In this document: positions 59,261 through 64,000 of the stretch, in pieces
Position numbering within the stretch: the stretch's first letter is position 1
Layout of the letters: each line of letters starts with the position of its first letter
Assembly: GCF_005239225.2 (NCBI RefSeq)
Contig: NC_133299.1
Location: 6,390,967 to 6,454,966 of the forward strand
Reading direction: 5' to 3'
Origin: Populus alba
Taxonomy: Eukaryota; Streptophyta; Magnoliopsida; Malpighiales; Salicaceae
Length of the DNA: 64,000 nucleotides
Program-made: the position numbers and the translations under genes
The notes under the pieces: generated by a model
The model's input: only the letters and a program-made list of their open reading frames with translations
Told to the model about the DNA's origin: nothing
Database searches by the model: none

Positions 59261-60825
59261 ATCCGGCAAGTTTGGGATAGTCTCCTAATGTTTATGGATT
59301 CATCTTGGAGAGTTGCTGCTATGGGGATAGCCTTCAGATGTCCCTAGTTTCAGTTCTACTTAATCTGAAGTACTAAGAAAAATAAAGAAAAGAAGCGAGA
59401 GAAGCTTATGGTGGCTGGTGTGGCCTTGAATATTTAACTCCCGCACTTGCTGTTCAATCATCACTCTTAATCTTGCAGCAAGGATCGAGGACAGTTGGAA
59501 CATTGAGTTCCTTGATGCCTGGTCTCCTTATGGTCTATCCATAGTAATTCAAGCGACATGTATTATGGGCACTATGCCTGGGTTTGCTTCTTTGCCCGTT
59601 TTCATCATACTACTTGGCTACTTGCAACCACAAATAAGAATTACATGAAGTCCTTTACCTCAAGATAGTTGTTTGCGTCGCTCCCCCATGGCACCAAACG
59701 GCCAACAACTAGAAGAGTTATAACTGGGCTGGAGCTTGAGAAATTAGTTAGTATAGTTTGAGAAGAACAGGAACTTGATTCTTTGATAAAAGCAAGCCTA
59801 AATCCAGTTCTTATTGCTTTGCCTCTGAAATCTTTAAGTTTGGGTGGAAGACATCTCAAGGACGTGAAAAAGAGTTTTGAATGTTAGTAAATATTGACAC
59901 TCGCAAGATGGATCGATCAAGTCTTCGAAAGTTAAAACGAGTGCTAACCAATTTAGGAAAGGCAAAAGGAAACAGAAGGCAGAATTTTAAGAGAGAAGAA
60001 GAAATCCGAGTGAATAATCGTGCATAACTGTTTGATCTTCAAATGTGACTGTTCCATTTATATGAATTAACAATTTGATTCTCTGATGGACCTTTCTAGC
60101 GTTATCTTCCATTCAACTAATGATGCTTTTCGCCTTCTCTTGGTTCTTTTGAGTCCTCTTCTACTCTCTCACTTACTAGTTCCTTCTGACCCAAAATCCC
60201 CACTTTCTTACAGGCTGCTTAACATTGTTTTCATCCATTCAGTACTTCCCTCTCTTCAAAACTTCTCCCTCAATCTTTTCATTCAATGAGTTCTTAATTT
60301 CCAAATTGTGTTACTGTCCATTACAAATATATATCCATGGGAGCTTCAAAACACATTAAGATATACAAAAATTTCTTTAATATAGAATGTTGATTACAGC
60401 TTTAAGCACAAGTTAATAGCTATTCTGCTACTGTAGCATTTGCAGTTTTTGATTGTGTTTGCAAGATCATTTCAAATCGATGAATTAACTTCTGGGTGTC
60501 CTCAGTCAACGTCATAGTGGAAACCTTGGATTCCTAACAAAAAAAAATATATTGTTTATGAAATCTACAAGGCTCACATGATCCGAGGAGCCCATGATCC
60601 AAGAGATCCTTTTCAAGTTACTAAATATAGCTAGTATCTCCTGGTAGACATTCTCTTTTAAGAAACACCACATTTCTACAGTTATGACACTAGCATGTGA
60701 TGTGTTCTTGCTTGCTTCTTTTTGTGAAGAAATGAGGAAATGTTTCGGAAAAATAAAAGACAAGGGAAGATAAGGAAACACCTTTTGGCTCCAGGATTGA
60801 TTCTTATCGTCGGTCTCAGTTCAAA
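59261..60825. other. Intergenic DNA
   Basis: Mixed sequence without a supported gene. Several 60-90-codon frames have no motif. Possibly further LINE-derived sequence just after 59260. Confidence 0.4.
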
Positions 60826-60841
60826 CTTTACAAACTTGTTT

Positions 60842-60934
60842 TTCTTTTTTATTACAAAGGAAAGGCTCTCGAACACGAGATCTCCTGGGAAGAAGAGAAG
60901 AACCCTACTGTCTGTTGAGCTACATGCTCATTGT
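60842..60934 (-). mobile_element. Short tRNA-derived SINE with perfect 16-bp target duplication
   Basis: Both sides carry the identical direct repeat CTTTACAAACTTGTTT (60826-60841 and 60935-60950). Read on the minus strand, the 93-bp body has an A box (TGTAGCTCAACAGA), a B box (GTGTTCGAGAGCC) and an A-rich tail (GTAATAAAAAAG). The size fits the tRNA-related head of a SINE with little or no further body, or a retroposed tRNA-like sequence. The perfect duplication marks a recent insertion, about 730 bp upstream of the Dof gene. Confidence 0.9.
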
Positions 60935-60950
60935 CTTTACAAACTTGTTT

Positions 60951-61652
60951 AATTAACCGAGCGAGAGATATAGCTTTAAGTGGTGTTTGCCATTCAAGTA
61001 TTGTGGCTTTTTGGGCGCTGTTTAAATTAAATGGCAGTCATCTGGCATTGATTGCCAAAGCAATAAATGGACGATGTGACAAGAAAAAAGATCATTAAAA
61101 AGAAAAGGGAAAAATCTGCTTATATCCAACCTTGTACATGCAGCTCTTATATATTTATATCTGTGCAATATTTGATCTTACTTCACAGGGGGAGGTTTTA
61201 CTTGGAACGGGGACATTAACATGTACAAGATTAGGCTGTGGAGAAACACTTCGGGTGTCAGTTTGCCAAGTTGATATTTTTTTAATATAGGATGCCTGCT
61301 CTTCTAAGAAATCAAAGTCAGCCTCTCGAGGCATTTGCTTCCTCTACCACCCTCATATACACCAGTACAATTGTGCCACATGTACTAAACAGCGACACTG
61401 TGTATTAGCCTCCGGGGCTGTTACACACCACCAAAATCTTCCTTGACGGCACCGGATCCACTAAGCCTGCCTGTCTCATGTGCTTGAGTGCATACACATT
61501 TCCAAGACTTCCATTCCCTTAACAGTTGTGCACCTGAAACAAACTTAAGCCTCCATTCATTCTCTTGGGTTGCACTCAAATTTCCTATACTACTTTCTTA
61601 ATTGCTTTCAAACTCAACAGGAGAGAGAAGCAGTGAAAGGTTAGGCAGTTTT
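60951..61652. promoter_or_regulatory. Upstream region of the Dof gene
   Basis: Presumed promoter and leader. TATATATTTATATC near 61147 and several AAAG words, the core of Dof binding sites, are present, but AAAG is too common to prove autoregulation. Transcription start unknown. Confidence 0.35.
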
Positions 61653-61712
61653 ATGAAGCCTATGAAGTTTGAAGCAATCTGGTATGGAGACAGGATGGAA
61701 GGAACATGCTGA
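61653..61712 (+). promoter_or_regulatory. Upstream ORF overlapping the Dof start codon
   Basis: An ATG at 61653, 31 bp before the main start, opens a 19-codon frame ([19 protein letters not shown]) that ends at a TGA at 61710-61712, past the main ATG at 61684 and in another frame. A second in-frame ATG is at 61662. If the leader includes this part, ribosomes starting here would bypass the Dof start, which would lower its translation. Presence is seen; effect is inferred. Confidence 0.55.
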
Positions 61713-62553
61713 GATATCACCAAGTTGTCCTCGGTGTGGTTCCTCAAATACTAAATTTTGTTATCACAACAACTACAGTTTAACACAACCGAGATACTTC
61801 TGCAAAGGTTGTAGAAGGTACTGGACTAAAGGAGGATCCCTGCGAAACGTGCCTGTTGGTGGTGGTTGCAGGAAGAATAGAAGAGGAAAGTCAATGAGGC
61901 TATCAACAGATGTTCACTCTAAGATTTCAGGTTATGGAGGCTTGTCTAATAACTCTATTAGACATCCATTTAGCCATAAAGGAATTTCCTCCATGGAGTC
62001 CTCTAGCTCATCCATGATTCCTGATGGTTCTCATATTGATCTCGCACTTGTTTATGCAAAGTTCTTGAATCCACAGCAAGATTCCAAGAGTGGTTTTAAA
62101 GTGCCTGAATTTAGAAGCGAGTTTGATCCATCTCTCGGATTCCCTACCATTCCGAACATGTATTTGGAATCAAGTGCTCAATTACCGGAAGAAAATGGTC
62201 TTGCTGGATCCCTCACCATCTCTGACTTCTCGACAGAAGTTCCTTCAAGTGACAATGATCACTTGATGTACTACTATACTCTAGACTCAGCCCACAAGCA
62301 CCAAGATCACCAAGATAGGACTCAACAATGTACAAGTCATGAAACAAGCAGCTTCCACTTGCCACCATTGCCAGGACAAGACACAGTCTCTCAAGAGATA
62401 CTTTGGTCAAATTCTCACATGATGATGGATAATCATAGCCTGGAAATGTCTCAACAACCAGTTCTTGGACCTGACACTCAAGATCCTAATCTATTATTTG
62501 GGAACTGGAGTCCCTTTGACATGTCTAGCGATGATACTTTCTCAAGGTCTTGA
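61684..62553 (+). CDS. Dof zinc-finger transcription factor
   Basis: Intronless frame of 289 aa from [20 protein letters not shown]. The Dof DNA-binding finger is complete: zinc ligands C15, C18, C40 and C43 in the C-x2-C-x21-C-x2-C spacing, with [20 protein letters not shown] and [20 protein letters not shown]. Family members usually have FCYYNNY, so His28 is a small deviation. A basic stretch (KNRRGKSMR) follows and may serve nuclear import. The rest is Ser/Gln/His-rich, with a C-terminal [14 protein letters not shown] acidic-aromatic end typical of activation regions. Dof proteins bind AAAG cores in plant promoters. The finger flanks ([20 protein letters not shown]) recall Arabidopsis DOF3.5-like members, but orthology was not tested. 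Stops lie upstream in frame, so 61684 is the first usable ATG. An overlapping upstream ORF and a repeat downstream may affect expression. Confidence 0.92.
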   Translation: METGWKEHAEISPSCPRCGSSNTKFCYHNNYSLTQPRYFCKGCRRYWTKGGSLRNVPVGGGCRKNRRGKSMRLSTDVHSKISGYGGLSNNSIRHPFSHKGISSMESSSSSMIPDGSHIDLALVYAKFLNPQQDSKSGFKVPEFRSEFDPSLGFPTIPNMYLESSAQLPEENGLAGSLTISDFSTEVPSSDNDHLMYYYTLDSAHKHQDHQDRTQQCTSHETSSFHLPPLPGQDTVSQEILWSNSHMMMDNHSLEMSQQPVLGPDTQDPNLLFGNWSPFDMSSDDTFSRS

Positions 62554-62626
62554 TAAAATGTGTTACTTCATTGCCTTTTTCCCTTGCTATACATGCATAT
62601 CACTGTATAGAACCCGGAATAATCTA

Positions 62627-62768
62627 CATATACAAATAAGTATATGTTACCCGTGTTTATAATGGCACCTGTAATATACAAATAAGTATATGTTACCCGT
62701 GTTTATAATGGCACATGTAATATACAAATAAGTATATGTTACCCGTGTTTATAATGGCACCTGTAACT
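62627..62768 (+). repeat. Three near-identical tandem copies of a 46-bp unit after the Dof gene
   Basis: TACAAATAAG starts at 62631, 62677 and 62723, exactly 46 bp apart. The copies continue TATATGTTACCCGTGTTTAT and AATGGCAC(C/A)TGT with only one or two differences. The array begins about 75 bp after the stop codon, so it probably lies in the 3' UTR. The junctions create TGTAATATA twice, a word close to Pumilio-type binding sites (UGUA followed by AUA). Confidence 0.95.
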
Positions 62769-64000
62769 GGGCTTTGTTTACTCCACTCACGGAAGTAACT
62801 ATATATTGAAGCTTCAAAAATGTTGCTCTCAGTTAGAGATGTTTCTTCTTCTTCTTCTTCTTCTTCCTCTCTGTTTTTTTTTTTTTTTTTAAATAAATTA
62901 AAAGAAGAGTCTCGTCATTTTGTCAGCACAACTCCTTGGTGTTTTACCTTGATTCTACTCAACTAAACGTATGTTAATTCCAAACTAATTGAGGTCGACT
63001 ACATGGGTTTATTTTCTTCTGTGATCAATTCTTTTACAAGATTGAACTGCATGTACAAGTGTAAATTGATGTGGGACTAGCTATTTCTTTACCATTTAGA
63101 TTCAGTTATTATTACAATAAGATCAAGGAATTGATATTTCAATAGGAAGCCAAACAAGTATCAATTTCAAGTGTTTCTGATACATGAAAGATTTTTAATC
63201 TAGAAAATTACATTTACCATCTTGTAATTTGGTTTAATTTTAATTACTGGCTATAATTTCAAAAAATTATACTTTATATCTTGGATCTACAAAAAATTTT
63301 AAATCAAAAAAATAACCAAACTACCCTTGCATATCAAATTAAAAAATCAACCAAACAACATATCAATCTTCTCTCTCTTTAGTGAGGAAAACCTTCCTCT
63401 TTGGCCAATATGATTAATCTCGATGAAATTATATGTTTTTTTGGGGTGGGTGGAATGGTTCAACTATAATGTTTTCACCTTTTTTAAGATTTTAATCAAT
63501 AGCTGTTGTAACAATTGGAGTTTGAATATTTGTTGGTATTTTGATTAGTTTGTCAAGGTCTTCGGCAGGATTTTTTTTTTTTTTTTAGCTAGGGATTGAA
63601 TTTGATTTGTTTAGAGCAAATTTGAAAGAGTTAGAATTTATAATTAGTTTTTTTTTTTTTTTTTTTTATCAATTTGGTGAACATGATCTTAAAGACAACA
63701 TTTGGATTTTGTGGTACCAGAGAAGTTGAACTTTCATGTTTAAGCAATTTAAATTCTTGAATTACAAGTATATGTAGGTTGTTAAGTTTCAATTACTTTG
63801 TTATTTAAATTATTGTCTTTTTTGGATTTGGTGGAGTGGGATTTGTCAATCTAGTTGAGTTTCAATGTGATTGTCAATAATTAAGGTAGCTGGAACTTGC
63901 AAACATAATGATTACTGAGTTTTAAACTTTTAGTTGTTTTTGTGTTTTTACTACAATGCTAGACATGAAAGTGTCAATCACCTTAAGTTAATGTTAATGT
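62769..64000. other. Intergenic DNA to the window end
   Basis: Contains a (CTT)n tract near 62845-62870 and T runs near 62875, 63570 and 63650. No gene recognised. Confidence 0.45.

Noticed and set aside
62627..62768. CRISPR-like regular repeats
   Set aside because: Direct head-to-tail copies with no spacers, in a plant nuclear context. Not CRISPR.
1..64000. tRNA, rRNA or organelle insertions
   Set aside because: I saw no full tRNA cloverleaf or rRNA stretch by eye. The two tRNA-like A/B box pairs belong to SINEs. A tRNAscan run would settle it.

Overview
The window looks like nuclear DNA of a woody eudicot. The AT-rich intergenic DNA is full of decayed and nested transposons, the genes have many GT-AG introns, and their proteins match plant families. 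Salicaceae (poplar or willow) is my best guess from gene structure and repeat style. It is an inference and I could not test it. Five protein-coding genes can be supported, all on the + strand.

Layout. 1-10.9 kb: no host gene. This is a decayed CACTA element (about 2.3-9.8 kb) with a C-terminal transposase remnant, into which an LTR retrotransposon inserted; only a solo LTR is left (3999-5914, perfect 5-bp duplication). A tRNA-derived SINE follows at 10.2-10.4 kb. 11.1-18.0 kb: a 16-exon DEIH-box RNA helicase of the DExH1/DHX36 type (993 aa after splicing), with one GC-AG intron. 18.0-20.9 kb: AT-rich DNA with a long (AT)n run and a diverged duplication. 21.1-21.6 kb: intronless ribosomal protein gene RPL27A (uL15) with site II and telo-box promoter elements. 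22-35 kb: a transposon-rich block holding Ty3/gypsy fragments on both strands, a 65-bp-period minisatellite, and a 4.2-kb hAT element with a broken transposase. 35.3-51.7 kb: a 28-exon VIRILIZER gene (2179 aa), scaffold subunit of the mRNA m6A writer. Its introns hold a 122-bp perfect palindrome, a CT/CA microsatellite and a 728-bp hAT-type miniature element with a perfect 8-bp duplication. 52-57 kb: a 1.6-kb non-autonomous hAT element, 5'-leader-like sequence and a degenerate LTR-like segment. 57.5-58.5 kb: a three-exon gene for a small conserved protein that I do not recognise with confidence. 58.5-61.6 kb: a LINE-type RNase H relic and a young SINE with a perfect 16-bp duplication. 61.7-62.6 kb: a Dof zinc-finger transcription factor with an overlapping upstream ORF and a triplicated 46-bp block downstream.

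The genes are independent housekeeping or regulatory loci, not a cluster. Three act in RNA or translation (helicase, ribosomal protein, m6A writer); I read this as coincidence of neighbourhood. I found no convincing new biological system. The most unusual pieces are the intronic palindrome in VIRILIZER, the 65-bp array without net length change between copies, the transit-peptide-like upstream extension and GC-AG intron of the helicase, and the datable nest of transposons. Exon coordinates were joined by hand from splice signals, reading frame and remembered family structure. Each junction keeps the frame, but none was checked against transcripts.
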